Counted from the first letter of the stretch, positions 15,150 through 24,341 are shown. The stretch: 39,163 nucleotides of DNA from JADHLJ01 sp038118725 (GCA_038118725.1 JAYOIK010000050.1:1-39163); one strand, 5' to 3'. The notes: a model not told the origin generated them from the sequence alone. Made by a program: numbers and translations.

Positions 15150-15872
15150 ATGGAGCGGGACGCACCCTGCGACACCATTGTCTCGCTTTCGGGCGTGACC
15201 TTCGGATGGGGCCGCGATGGTCCGGTGGTGTTGGATATCCCTCGGTTCGACGTCGCCAAGGCCGAGCGGCTGTTCCTGCGAGGACCGAGCGGAAGTGGCA
15301 AGACGTCGCTGCTCAATCTGATCGGCGGCGTGACCGTGCCGAGATCCGGGTGTGTCTCGATCCTGGATGTCGAACTCACCGACCTGTCCGGTTCGCGCCG
15401 GGATCGGTTTCGCGCCGACCATATCGGCTTCATCTTTCAGCAGTTTAATCTGGTGCCCTATCTCGGCCTGATCGAAAACGTCGTGCTGCCCTGTCGGTTC
15501 TCCAAGCGGCGAGCGGCGCGGGCGATCGAGCGCTCCGGTTCGCTGGAGAGCGAGGCGAGGCGGCTTCTCGAACGCATGAATATCGGCGCGGCGGCGCTGA
15601 CGTCCGGCTCGGTCGCGACGTTGAGCGTCGGCCAGCAACAGCGTGTCGCCGCCGCGCGGTCCCTGATCGGCGGCCCGGAACTGGTAATCGCCGATGAGCC
15701 GACCTCCGCCATCGATGACGATGCGCGCCAAGCCTTTCTGTCTCTGCTTCTCGAGGAGGCGCGGGAATTCGGGACCACGCTGATCTTCGTCAGCCATGAC
15801 GAGAGGTTGGCCGTTCACTTCGACCGGGCCTTGGCCCTGTCCGATATCAACAATGCCGAACGGGGGGAGTAG
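15150..15872 (+). CDS. ABC transporter ATP-binding protein (LolD/MacB-like)
   Basis: A 240-residue nucleotide-binding subunit. Walker A is GPSGSGKT (45-52), the Q-loop FIFQQFN is around 95-100, the signature is LSVGQQQR (158-165), Walker B is LVIADEPTSAID (178-189), and the switch His is in FVSHDE (216). The closest style is the LolD/MacB/FtsE group that works with FtsX-type permeases, which fits the next gene. It begins 9 nt after the DUF2796 stop and is followed 6 nt later by the permease. In zrg-type clusters this pair powers zinc uptake; the direction of transport here is inferred only from that parallel. Confidence 0.92.
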   Translation: MERDAPCDTIVSLSGVTFGWGRDGPVVLDIPRFDVAKAERLFLRGPSGSGKTSLLNLIGGVTVPRSGCVSILDVELTDLSGSRRDRFRADHIGFIFQQFNLVPYLGLIENVVLPCRFSKRRAARAIERSGSLESEARRLLERMNIGAAALTSGSVATLSVGQQQRVAAARSLIGGPELVIADEPTSAIDDDARQAFLSLLLEEAREFGTTLIFVSHDERLAVHFDRALALSDINNAERGE

Positions 15873-15878
15873 CGTTTG

Positions 15879-17138
15879 ATGCCGGTTCTCTCCCTGGCCT
15901 TGCGCAGCCTGCTCAATCGCCGCGTGACCGCGCTGCTGACCGTGCTGGCGATCTCGATCAGCGTTTGGCTGTTGCTCGGCGTGGAGAAGGTTCGGACCGG
16001 CGCCAAATCCAGTTTCGCGAACACGATTTCCGGCACCGATCTCATCGTCGGCGCGAGAACCGGCTCGACCCAACTGCTGCTCTATTCGGTGTTCCATATC
16101 GGTAACGCGACCAACAACATTTCCTGGCATGCTTACCGAACGATCGCGTCGGGCCCGGACGTCGCCTGGACCATTCCGCTGTCGCTTGGGGACTCTCATC
16201 GCGGCTTTCGTGTGCTCGGTACCAACGGGGATTATTTCCGCTATTTCAGATTCGGCGCGGACCGGTCCCTGGAATTCGAGACCGGCCGGCCGTTTTCGGA
16301 TCTGTTCGACACGGTGATCGGCACCGACGTGGCCGAGAGCCTCGGATACGGTATCGGCGAGAAGATCGTCATTGCCCATGGCCTCGGCAAGGAGGGCTTC
16401 CAGACCCACGAGGACCGACCGTTTCGCATCGTCGGCATTCTCGCCAAGACCGGGACGCCGGTCGACCGGACCGTGCATGTGAGCCTGGAGGGAATCGAGG
16501 CAATCCATGTGGATTGGCGGGGCGGCGCCCGGGTGCCGGGTCTCGCGCCGAGCGTCGAGGAAATCCGGAAAAAACGCCTGCGCCCCAAGGCGATCACCGC
16601 CTTTCTGGTCGGCCTCAAGTCGCGTTTCGCGATTTTCGACATGCAACGCTCGATCAACGACTACCGGCGCGAGCCGCTGTCGGCCATCGCGCCGGGCATC
16701 GCCCTGCAGGAGCTTTGGGACCTGATGGGGCCGGCGGAGACCTCGTTGTCCGTGGTCGCCGGGTTTGTCGTGTTGTCGGGTTTGCTGGCGATGATGTTGA
16801 TGCTGCTCGCGAGTCTCGGGGAGCGGCGGCGCGAACTCGCCATCCTGAGATCCGTCGGCGCGGGTCCCGTTCACATCCTGGCCCTGGTCGTCTCGGAAGC
16901 CGTCATCCTGACCACGATCGGCGTCGCCGCCGGCATCGCCTTGCTCTACGGCTCGCTTGCCGTCGCCCAGCCGATCATCGAGGCTGAGTTCGGACTGTTC
17001 CTTGAGATCACCGCCTTAAGCACCCGGGAATGGCTACTGATGGCGGTCGTCATCGGCGCCGGCGCGCTGACGGGCGCGGTCCCGGCCATCCAGGCCTGCC
17101 GCCAATCCCTCGCCGAGGGCATGGTGGTCCGGCTTTAG
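15879..17138 (+). CDS. FtsX/MacB-type ABC transporter permease
   Basis: A 419-residue membrane protein with the four-helix FtsX layout: one TM near residues 16-36, a large periplasmic MacB-PCD-like domain (about 40-290), then three TM segments near 290-312, 338-365 and 388-410. The cytoplasmic loop GERRRELAILRSVGAGPVHI (about 309-328) is the typical coupling helix to the ATPase. ATG 15879 follows GGGGGGAG by about 9 nt; a TTG three bases earlier is in frame. It ends the DUF3299-DUF2796-ATPase-permease operon, and a palindromic repeat follows. Confidence 0.92.
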   Translation: MPVLSLALRSLLNRRVTALLTVLAISISVWLLLGVEKVRTGAKSSFANTISGTDLIVGARTGSTQLLLYSVFHIGNATNNISWHAYRTIASGPDVAWTIPLSLGDSHRGFRVLGTNGDYFRYFRFGADRSLEFETGRPFSDLFDTVIGTDVAESLGYGIGEKIVIAHGLGKEGFQTHEDRPFRIVGILAKTGTPVDRTVHVSLEGIEAIHVDWRGGARVPGLAPSVEEIRKKRLRPKAITAFLVGLKSRFAIFDMQRSINDYRREPLSAIAPGIALQELWDLMGPAETSLSVVAGFVVLSGLLAMMLMLLASLGERRRELAILRSVGAGPVHILALVVSEAVILTTIGVAAGIALLYGSLAVAQPIIEAEFGLFLEITALSTREWLLMAVVIGAGALTGAVPAIQACRQSLAEGMVVRL

Positions 17139-17490
17139 GGGCGAGCCGAGAGGTGCCCGGGAGATGGGAGAGCAAACCGGGAGGCCCTTCCCTTCGTCAT
17201 CCCAGCGGAAGCTGGGACCGACGCCTGGGAGACATCCCCGTGACGGATAGCGGATCATCGCGAACTCGGCCTCGCGCGTTTGCCCCCGCCGGCCATCGCG
17301 TGGGCCCGCTCAAGGCTTCGGTCCTAGCTTTCGCTGGGATGACGAGTCTTGAATGGGGGAGTTTAAGGTATTATTGCCGTTCTCGACGATCAAAATGCCT
17401 CGGCGAACCTTGGCTCTCCGAACCAGCCGGGCCGGCGCATGTCATTCAACGACGACTATCCACCCTCGCGGTCAAAAACACCGCCAACCG
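17139..17490. other. Intergenic region between convergent genes, with palindromic repeat
   Basis: About 352 nt between the convergent permease and BVMO-type genes. It holds the palindromic copy B (17194-17345), which may serve as a bidirectional terminator. No gene is supported in the rest. Confidence 0.55.
17194..17345. repeat. Two-armed intergenic palindromic element (copy B)
   Basis: The arms 17194-17226 and 17313-17345 are reverse complements at 30 of 33 positions, 86 nt apart. Each arm has an internal hairpin (CCCAGC...GCTGGG in the left arm). The spacer has GTGACGG at 17240-17246 and GATC at 17253-17256, in the same order and spacing as in copies A and C. A 15-nt piece of the arm (TCCCAGCGAAAGCTA in reverse complement) also occurs near 29929. 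Confidence 0.85.
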
Positions 17491-19092
17491 TTACGGGTTG
17501 AAAACCACGTTGCGATAGCCGTCCGCCTTGACCTTGTCGCAGAAATCTCGATACGCCGGGTGGCCGCCGCTATAGCGCATGATTTTCGGTTTTTGCTTGG
17601 CCTCCAGGTTTCTGTTGACGCCGGTCATCCAGGAGCCGACCTCGTTCATCAGCAGGCCTTCCCCAAGCGAGAGCACATGGTCGGTCCACTCGTCCATGCC
17701 CCGCTCGGTCGTCTCGACCTTCTTCTTGTCTTGCTCCAGCGCGTAGCCGATCAGATCGGAGACCCACTCGACGCTGTATTCCGCCGTTCTCGTATAGTTT
17801 CCGAGGCCGGAATGGGGACCCATGCAGATGAACATATTCGGGAAGTCCTTAACCAGGACACCCAGATAGGTTACCGGGCCGTCACTCCAGAGGTCGTTCA
17901 GGAGCCGGCCCCCCAACCCCTCGATGTGAATTCTCTCGAAAGCACCGGTGATGGCGTCAAAACCCGTCGCGTAGATCAGAATGTCGAGGTCGAAATCCTT
18001 GTTTTCGGTGCGGACGCCGTTCTCGAAGATCGATTTGATCGGATCTACGTTGATGTCCACCAATTCAACGTTGGGCCTGTTGAAGGCTTCGTAGTAGCCG
18101 GATTCCTGTGGGACCCGTCGCATCCCGAAACCGTGGCATTTGGGAATCAGCTTCTCGGCGACAACTGGGTCGTGAACCCGGCCCCTGATCTTCTCGGCGA
18201 GGAAATCATTGATCAGCGAGTTGGCGTCACGATCCGTCAGGATATCCTTGAAGTTACCTTGCCAGATTCCAAAACCCGGCTCCCCGTAGCGTTGTTCCCA
18301 GAACGCAAGCCGTTCTTGCTCGGAAACCTCCAGCGCCGCGCGCGGGTCGGCGGCGTGAATGTAACAACCCGGCGTCGTTTTACACAGCGCCAGGATTTCG
18401 TCGTAGTTGTTCTTTATCTCTCGCATTCGTTCCGGGGAGATCTTCTTGTTGTGCAGCGGCGTGCACCAGTTCGGCGTTCTCTGAAAGACGGTCAGATGAT
18501 CCACGACCTTGGCGATTTCGGGAATGATCTGAACAGCCGTCGCGCCGGTGCCGATGATGCCGACCTTCTTGCCGGTCAGGTCGACATCTTCTTGTGGCCA
18601 TTTATGGGTGTGATAGGAGATACCCTTGTAGGTTTCGACGCCCGGGATGTTGGGCATCACGGCGGCGGATAGGATCCCCACGGCGGGAACGAAAAATCTC
18701 GACGTGTAGCTTTTTCCGTCCTTGCTTCGGATTTCCCAGAAGTCATGTTCCTCGTTGTATTTCGCGGAGCTGACCTGGGTGTTGAACTCGATCGATGATT
18801 TAAGGTCGAACTTGTCCGCGACGAAGTTCAGGTATTTCTCGGTTTCGGGCTGGGGAGCGAAATCCTCCGTCCAATCCCATTCCTCCATCACTTCCCGGGA
18901 GAACGAGTACCCATAGGTCCAACTCTCCGAGTCGAATCGTGCTCCGGGGTAGCGATTCCAATACCAGGTGCCACCGATCTGGGGCGCGGTTTCCAGGCAC
19001 TTGACCCGCAATCCCATCTTTCTGGTCTTGTAGATCTGATAAAGCCCGGCAACGCCGGCGCCAACGATCAATACATCTAGATCCGGGGTCAT
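17491..19092 (-). CDS. Flavin-containing monooxygenase of the Baeyer-Villiger (CHMO-like) type
   Basis: A 533-residue class B flavoprotein monooxygenase. The FAD-binding GAGVAG (11-16), the BVMO fingerprint YKGISYHTHKWP (155-166) and a second Rossmann site GIIGTGATAVQ (178-188, NADPH) are all present and in order. The later segment LDILIYATGFD (the family ATG motif) is also present. Such enzymes turn ketones into esters or lactones using NADPH and O2. AGGAG lies 6 nt before ATG 19092, which fixes the start. The neighbouring SDR (19265-20035) is on the same strand upstream and could supply the ketone from an alcohol; this link is inference. Confidence 0.93.
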   Translation of the reverse strand: MTPDLDVLIVGAGVAGLYQIYKTRKMGLRVKCLETAPQIGGTWYWNRYPGARFDSESWTYGYSFSREVMEEWDWTEDFAPQPETEKYLNFVADKFDLKSSIEFNTQVSSAKYNEEHDFWEIRSKDGKSYTSRFFVPAVGILSAAVMPNIPGVETYKGISYHTHKWPQEDVDLTGKKVGIIGTGATAVQIIPEIAKVVDHLTVFQRTPNWCTPLHNKKISPERMREIKNNYDEILALCKTTPGCYIHAADPRAALEVSEQERLAFWEQRYGEPGFGIWQGNFKDILTDRDANSLINDFLAEKIRGRVHDPVVAEKLIPKCHGFGMRRVPQESGYYEAFNRPNVELVDINVDPIKSIFENGVRTENKDFDLDILIYATGFDAITGAFERIHIEGLGGRLLNDLWSDGPVTYLGVLVKDFPNMFICMGPHSGLGNYTRTAEYSVEWVSDLIGYALEQDKKKVETTERGMDEWTDHVLSLGEGLLMNEVGSWMTGVNRNLEAKQKPKIMRYSGGHPAYRDFCDKVKADGYRNVVFNP

Positions 19093-19264
19093 CCGCCACT
19101 CCTAGCGATGTTGAGACGGCACTCGGTGAAAAGGGGAAAACATCCTTAATCTTCTCCACGGTCGTTGATCATGCAAGACGGCCGAGCCGCGTTTCGCGAT
19201 GAAATTGCAAGTGTGATCGCGGTTTTTCCAAGCCAACCACTCCAATGGAGATGATGGCGTCGGG

Positions 19265-20035
19265 TCAGCCGCGACCGATGAAGGGCATGTTGGTGGCCAT
19301 CACGGTGACGAACTGGGCGTTCGCCTCGGGCGGCAATCCGGCCATGTAGGCGACCGTCGCGCCGACATTCGAGACATCCATCACCGGTTCCACCTTGGTG
19401 GTTCCGTCGGCCTGGGGCACGCCCTTGGTCATCCGCGCCGCCATTTCGGTGAGCGCGTTGCCGATATCGATCTGACCGCAGGCGATATCGTATTTCCGAC
19501 CGTCAAGGGAGGTCGAGCGAGTCAGGCCGGTTACCGCGTGCTTGGTCGCGGTATAGGGCGCCGAGTTCGGCCGCGGAACATGCGCCGAGATCGAACCGTT
19601 ATTGATGATCCGCCCGCCGCGCGGCGTCTGGTCCTTCATCAACTTGAAGGCCTCTTGGGTGCACAGGAAAACGCCGGTGAGGTTGACGTTCACCACCCCC
19701 TGCCATTGCTCGAGGCTCAGTTCCTCGAGCGCAATGCCCGGGGCATTGGTGCCGGCGTTGTTGAACAGCAGATCGAGCCGGCCATGACGCTCCTTCACGC
19801 CGTTGAACAGCGCCTGGACCGATGCCTGGTCGGTGGCGTCGGTGGGGACCGCCTCGGCGTTGCCGCCGGCGGCCTGGATCTCCGTGACGGCTTCGTTCAG
19901 CGGCTCGGCCCGGCGCCCGGCGAGGACGACCGTCCAACCCTCGGCCGCCAGGGCGACCGCCGCCGCCTTGCCGACACCGGTTCCGGCGCCCGTGATGATC
20001 GCGATTTTTCCCTGTCCGTTCCCCTGCCCGCTCAT
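19265..20035 (-). CDS. Short-chain dehydrogenase/reductase (SDR)
   Basis: A 256-residue classical SDR: TGAGTGVG (15-22), NNAG (92-95), N118, S148 and YTATK (Y161, K165). LAGRR after the second strand suggests NADP preference. The C-terminal region departs from the usual DGG ending and finishes with MATNMPFIGRG. ATG 20035 is chosen because AGGGAG lies 7 nt upstream; an ATG at 20053 lacks a ribosome site. It sits 172 nt upstream of the BVMO-type gene on the same strand. Substrate unknown. Confidence 0.88.
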   Translation of the reverse strand: MSGQGNGQGKIAIITGAGTGVGKAAAVALAAEGWTVVLAGRRAEPLNEAVTEIQAAGGNAEAVPTDATDQASVQALFNGVKERHGRLDLLFNNAGTNAPGIALEELSLEQWQGVVNVNLTGVFLCTQEAFKLMKDQTPRGGRIINNGSISAHVPRPNSAPYTATKHAVTGLTRSTSLDGRKYDIACGQIDIGNALTEMAARMTKGVPQADGTTKVEPVMDVSNVGATVAYMAGLPPEANAQFVTVMATNMPFIGRG

Positions 20036-20084
20036 GGCTCGGCTCCCTATCATGTCCAGAGTGATGATTCCGGAAGAGTCTATA

Positions 20085-20828
20085 TCAGCGCGCGGCTTCC
20101 CGCACCATCAGGCGTGACACCGTGGCGTCCAGTTCCGCGAGATTGCGCAGACGATCCAGGGTCTGCTCATCCAGGGTTTGTCCGCTGGGGAGCAAAAGCT
20201 CGCCGGAACCGGAATACAGATCCGCCGCCAGCTTCGAGCCGGGTTTGACACCGGACAAGTCGCGTTCGACGATCCCGGCGTTGTCCACGCTTTCTGATTC
20301 CCACGGCGGCGTGACGAACGCCATCTCCCGAGGCGGGCTTTTCGGCGCGGCAATCTCGGAGGGATTGACCGAGATCTCGCTGTATTCGATTGGGCGCTTG
20401 ATCTGATTGGTGGTGGACATGACATGCGAGATGCGCGCGCGAAGCGCTTTCGGCGTCACCGGTTTCACGACAAAACTGTCGACATTGAGATTGAACGCGG
20501 TCCCGACGATGAAGTTATCGGCGTGACCGGTCAGCATGATGAAGCCGATATCCCGGTTGATCCCCGGCGCGCCGAGGCGAACCTGTTTCAGCAATTCCAA
20601 ACCGTTCATCCCGGGTATCTGAAAATCCGAGATAATCAGATCGTAGCCATGCGGCGAGGTTTGTATCGTCGTCAGCGCCTGGTAGCCGTCGGCGGCGGAT
20701 TCGACCACCGCGCATTGTAGCTGGCGCATCATTCGACAAATGATGCGCCGGTTGGTCTCGTTGTCCTCGACCACGATGACGCGTAGCGCGTTGAATTCAA
20801 ATCCGGGTTGTCGAACAATTTGAGGCAC
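20085..20828 (-). CDS. Response-regulator receiver protein with HD-GYP-associated-like C-terminal segment
   Basis: A 247-residue protein. The receiver domain (about 15-137) has the acidic pair E21/D22, phospho-acceptor D68 (LIISDFQIPGMNG), T100 and K122. A variable linker (138-190) follows, then a C-terminal segment of about 55 residues (LSGVKPGSKLAADLYSGSGE and LLLPSGQTLDEQTLDRL) resembling the short domain that precedes HD-GYP phosphodiesterases, but no HD-GYP domain follows. There is no DNA-binding domain. The start is GTG 20828 with a weak ribosome site. It is close to another receiver gene and a hybrid kinase on the same strand. Confidence 0.85.
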   Translation of the reverse strand: MPQIVRQPGFEFNALRVIVVEDNETNRRIICRMMRQLQCAVVESAADGYQALTTIQTSPHGYDLIISDFQIPGMNGLELLKQVRLGAPGINRDIGFIMLTGHADNFIVGTAFNLNVDSFVVKPVTPKALRARISHVMSTTNQIKRPIEYSEISVNPSEIAAPKSPPREMAFVTPPWESESVDNAGIVERDLSGVKPGSKLAADLYSGSGELLLPSGQTLDEQTLDRLRNLAELDATVSRLMVREAAR

Positions 20829-20881
20829 GGTCGGATTTCCGAGGTGATGCGGGATATGTCCTTGTCGGCGCGCGTGATTGT

Positions 20882-21373
20882 CTAGGCCTCACCGCCCGCG
20901 GCGGGGGCGGCCAGCCATTTGCGCAGCATTTCATCCAGTCTTTTCAGGGTCACCGGTTTCGCCATGAAGTCGTCCATGCCGACTTCCTCGCAGCGGGCCA
21001 TGTCCTGGGGCGTGACATTCGCGGTCACCGCGATCACTGGAGTGCGCGGGTGATCCGTCGGGTCTTGTCCGGTCTCCCATTCCCGAAACCGGAGGGCGAA
21101 CTCGAACCCGTCCATGACCGGCATCGAGAGATCGGTCAATATCGCGGCGAAGGTCTCTTGCGTCGCCCTGTCCAAGCCGATCTTGCCATCCTCGGCGAAG
21201 ATGTGATCCAGGCCGAGGCGGCCAAGCTGTCGGCCGGCAACGGCGCGGTTGAGCTCATTATCCTCGATGACCAGGATTGGGTGATCGATTCCGGTGATGG
21301 GTTCTCGTTTCTTTGATCCGGCCTCTCGCAATTCCGGGCCCTTTCGAATTCGCGTGTTCACCCAGCCTAGCAC
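20882..21373 (-). CDS. Single-domain response-regulator receiver
   Basis: A receiver (CheY-like) domain occupies residues 32-155: acidic pair E37/D38 (PILVIEDNELNR), phospho-acceptor D81 (LTDLSMPVMDG), T117-type Ser/Thr region (VIAVTAN) and K139. There is no output domain, so it probably passes phosphate or binds a partner. The start is uncertain: GTG 21373 and GTG 21361 are possible, and TTG 21331 has AAAGG upstream. Every candidate overlaps the 3' end of the hybrid kinase gene (stop at 21258) in another frame. The overlap is up to 116 nt, which suggests translational coupling or a separated third receiver of the kinase. Confidence 0.85.
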   Translation of the reverse strand: MLGWVNTRIRKGPELREAGSKKREPITGIDHPILVIEDNELNRAVAGRQLGRLGLDHIFAEDGKIGLDRATQETFAAILTDLSMPVMDGFEFALRFREWETGQDPTDHPRTPVIAVTANVTPQDMARCEEVGMDDFMAKPVTLKRLDEMLRKWLAAPAAGGEA

Positions 21374-24341
21374 CTATCAGGGCGCGAATTCGAGCTTCGA
21401 TGGTATTTAATTTGTAATCGACATTTCCCGGCGACCACTTTGGACCGGCGGTGCGGGTCTCCCCGGCCTCGCGGTCCCTGGGGAGAAGCCGCGCGAGCGA
21501 CGTCAGGACGACGTCCAGATGGTCACCCTTTTGAATGAGCTGCTCAACCCGTCCGTCCAAGGCCCTTCGGTCCGCTTCGTCCAGGGTCTTCGCGGTCACG
21601 ACAACCACGGGGATACTCGACCAGGCGTCGTTGGCGCGCATCCGCCTCAGGAATTCAAACCCATCCATGACCGGCATCATGAGGTCGAGAAGAATGACGT
21701 CCGGTCGCTCTCGGGCGAGATGTTCCAAACCGTCCGCGCCGTTCACCGCTTCGGTGACCTCCCAGGCCTCGCGTTGCAGGACCCGGCGCAAGGTATCGCG
21801 GGCGTTCTCCTCGTCCTCGACGATCAGGGCCCGCGGTGGCGCGTCGGCGCCCGGGCAATGGCTCGCCAGTACAGTGATCAGGCGCTCGCGATCGATGGGT
21901 TTGTTGATGAAATCGACGGCGCCGAGCGAGTAGCCGACCTTTCGATCATCGACCATGGAAACGATGATCACCGGAATCTCGGCGGTGCCCGGGTTCTCCT
22001 TCAGGCGCGAGAGCACGGTCCAGCCATCCATGCCCGGCATCAGGACGTCCAGCGTGATGGCGTCGGGCTTCAACTCCCGCGCCTTCGCGATCCCGGTCTC
22101 GCCGTCGTCCGCGCCGACCACGTGATAGCCGTGTTGGGTCAAGTGCCGCCGCAACAAATCCCGCGCCACCGCGTCATCGTCGATAACCAGAACCGTCTTG
22201 GCCCAACGCGGCGCGGTCGTCTCGGCGGTGTCCGACGCGGGCATCGTCTCGACCGCGCGGGAGATATCGACGGGCAGGGTGATCACGAAACACGAACCGG
22301 CGCCGGGGGTGCTCTCGGCTTGGATACCGCCTCCCAGCATCATGCAGATGCCTCGGGTAATCGCCAGGCCGAGCCCGGTGCCGCCGTATTCGCGCGTCGT
22401 CGAGCTGTCGGCCTGGGTGAAGGCGTTGAACACCCTTTCGAGTTGTTCCAGCGTCATGCCGATGCCGGTATCCGTGACCGCGAAATCGATGATGGGGCCG
22501 TCGGATGAGGTTCCGCGCCGCGCCGTCAGCGTGATCGTTCCCTCGGAAGTGAACTTACAGGCATTGGTCACGATGTTGATCAAGGCCTGGCGAACCTTGG
22601 TCTGGTCACTGGTCATCACGCCGATATCGTCGGCTATGTCCAGAACCAGCGCGTTTTTGTTCTGGTTGACCAGGGGACCGGCCACGGCGCTGATATCCTT
22701 GACGATATCGGCGACCTCGAAGGTCTCGATGTCCAAGTCCGTCTTGCCGGCCTCGATCCGCGAGAGATCGAGGACATTGTTGATCAGGCCGAGCAATTGC
22801 CGCCCGGCGGTCTGGATGCGCTCAAGATCCTCCAGAAACACGCCTTCGCCGATTTCCTCGGCTTCCTCGGCGAGGATTTCGCTATAGCCGATGATCGCGT
22901 TCAGCGGGGTTCTAAGCTCGTGACTCATATTCGCCAGAAAGGTGCTCTTGGCGCGGTTAGCCTCGATCGCCGCGTCGCGGGCGGCCGTCGCCTCGGCGGT
23001 GCGTGGGCGTATCCGGTCCTCCAGCGTGTCCTTGAAGACCTGAACCGCCTGGGCCATTTCCCCGATCTCGCCACCACGCCCGGTCTCGGGCACCTCGGCG
23101 ACCTCGTTGCCGGCGGCGAGGCTTGTCATGGCGCCGGTGATGCGCTCCAGCCGGCGGACGATGCGAAACAGCACGATCCATATCATCAAGGCGCCGATGA
23201 CGATCACGAGGCCCAGAATCACCGTGTCGATCACCAACCGGCGCCAACCGTGTTCGGCGCTGCGCGCGGAGAGTTCCGTCGAGACCGTCGACGCCATGCC
23301 GCCCAACTCGCGGATCGGCGAGATCGCGAGGTTCGATCGATCGATCCAGGCATCAAGGCCGATCGGATAGGGCGCGCCGGTTCGCCTCGCCTCGATCACC
23401 GCGCGGCTAATATCGTCGAAAGTGCCGAAATACATGCCTCGGACCAGCGCGGTATCGGCGATGACGGTTTCCGCCGCGCGGCCTTGACCGGAGAAGCTCT
23501 CGATGATCCGCCAGGCTTCGTCGAAATGGCCCCCGGCGTTCGAGAGCTTGCCGATATCCTCCGAGGACATCGTATCGCCGCTGGCTATCTTACCGGCGAT
23601 AAGCGCGCGTTCGCGTTCGGCGAATTCGTTCATCACATAGATCGCGTGATCGACGTCGAGATGGGTTTCTATGCCCGCGTCGGTCGAGGCGGGGCGATAG
23701 CGGATCGCGACCTTCAATCTTTCAAGATCCATGATCGCGGCGGTGATGCCGGGGAAAAACGTCTCGACCGCGGCCTTGTCGCGTTCGCCCATCGGTTCGG
23801 CGATGGCTTGATCCACGCGCGCGCGAAGACTTTCGATCAGGGCGCCATGGCGTTCCGCCTGACCGATGCGTTCCACCTCGGCGTTCATCGGCGGCGCGCC
23901 GCGGATTTCGCCGAGGGCGACCGAGAGCGCCCGGTCGCTTTCCCGGCGCGCCGCGGCGATATCCTCGACCATCGCGGATGTCGCGGCTTCGGGGGTGTTG
24001 AGCGCGACATGGGTCAACAGTCTTTCCGTCGCCAAGGCATTGGCGCCGTCGATCAGATAGCCGCCGAGATCCGCGCTCTTCAGGATCCGTTCCGCGTCAC
24101 GGCGTTGGATGAAGGCGTCGACCCAGAAACTGATGATCAGCCACGAAAACAGGGCCAGCGAAACGCCGGTGATCGCGAATAGACTGTTGCGCACCGAGAA
24201 AGCGGTTTTCCGGCGCGCCGGCCCGTTTGCGCTGGATTGGGGCGTGTTGTGTTGGGGCGCGTTGTGTTGGGGCGGGGGGGGGGCTCGGACGTGTCGGTCG
24301 GGGGCGTCATCGCGGTTTCCGTCGTCCTTTCGCGTTGTCAA
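21258..24341 (-). CDS. Hybrid sensor histidine kinase with HAMP and two receiver domains
   Basis: A 1027-residue membrane kinase. Order: Pro/Gln/Asn-rich N-terminus (20-45), TM1 (about 54-74), helical periplasmic sensor (75-368), TM2 (about 369-392), HAMP (393-445), DHp with NMSHELRTPLNAIIG (His474), ATPase with DTGIG (624-628) and GGTGLGLA (653-660), receiver 1 (D765) and receiver 2 (D886). The start is unclear: TTG 24341 has GGGGAGG only 2 nt away, and ATG 24310 is out of frame because of a G10 run at 24274-24283. The C-terminal 70 residues look unstructured and overlap the next receiver gene. With the two receivers and the SpoIIE phosphatase gene it forms one signalling cluster. Confidence 0.92.
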   Translation of the reverse strand: MTTRKDDGNRDDAPDRHVRAPPPPQHNAPQHNTPQSSANGPARRKTAFSVRNSLFAITGVSLALFSWLIISFWVDAFIQRRDAERILKSADLGGYLIDGANALATERLLTHVALNTPEAATSAMVEDIAAARRESDRALSVALGEIRGAPPMNAEVERIGQAERHGALIESLRARVDQAIAEPMGERDKAAVETFFPGITAAIMDLERLKVAIRYRPASTDAGIETHLDVDHAIYVMNEFAERERALIAGKIASGDTMSSEDIGKLSNAGGHFDEAWRIIESFSGQGRAAETVIADTALVRGMYFGTFDDISRAVIEARRTGAPYPIGLDAWIDRSNLAISPIRELGGMASTVSTELSARSAEHGWRRLVIDTVILGLVIVIGALMIWIVLFRIVRRLERITGAMTSLAAGNEVAEVPETGRGGEIGEMAQAVQVFKDTLEDRIRPRTAEATAARDAAIEANRAKSTFLANMSHELRTPLNAIIGYSEILAEEAEEIGEGVFLEDLERIQTAGRQLLGLINNVLDLSRIEAGKTDLDIETFEVADIVKDISAVAGPLVNQNKNALVLDIADDIGVMTSDQTKVRQALINIVTNACKFTSEGTITLTARRGTSSDGPIIDFAVTDTGIGMTLEQLERVFNAFTQADSSTTREYGGTGLGLAITRGICMMLGGGIQAESTPGAGSCFVITLPVDISRAVETMPASDTAETTAPRWAKTVLVIDDDAVARDLLRRHLTQHGYHVVGADDGETGIAKARELKPDAITLDVLMPGMDGWTVLSRLKENPGTAEIPVIIVSMVDDRKVGYSLGAVDFINKPIDRERLITVLASHCPGADAPPRALIVEDEENARDTLRRVLQREAWEVTEAVNGADGLEHLARERPDVILLDLMMPVMDGFEFLRRMRANDAWSSIPVVVVTAKTLDEADRRALDGRVEQLIQKGDHLDVVLTSLARLLPRDREAGETRTAGPKWSPGNVDYKLNTIEARIRALIGARLGEHANSKGPGIARGRIKETRTHHRNRSPNPGHRG
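24274..24283. repeat. Homopolymer of ten G near the 5' end of the kinase gene
   Basis: Ten consecutive G on the plus strand, read as CCC codons in the kinase N-terminus. One more G would place ATG 24310 in frame with the kinase. It is a candidate slipped-strand mispairing site or a homopolymer sequencing error. Confidence 0.7.

Noticed and set aside
14553..16874. Very long minus-strand open frame (over 700 codons) across the zrg-like operon
   Set aside because: It spans the N gap and lies opposite three well-supported genes; its translation is low-complexity and shows no domain. It is a GC-rich shadow frame.
13484..17345. CRISPR array
   Set aside because: The repeats are inverted pairs with hairpins, not regularly spaced direct repeats, and no cas genes are present.
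22797..24182. Plus-strand open frame of 461 codons opposite the hybrid kinase
   Set aside because: The opposite strand encodes kinase domains with all motifs; the translation is Arg/Gly/Asp-rich with no recognisable fold.
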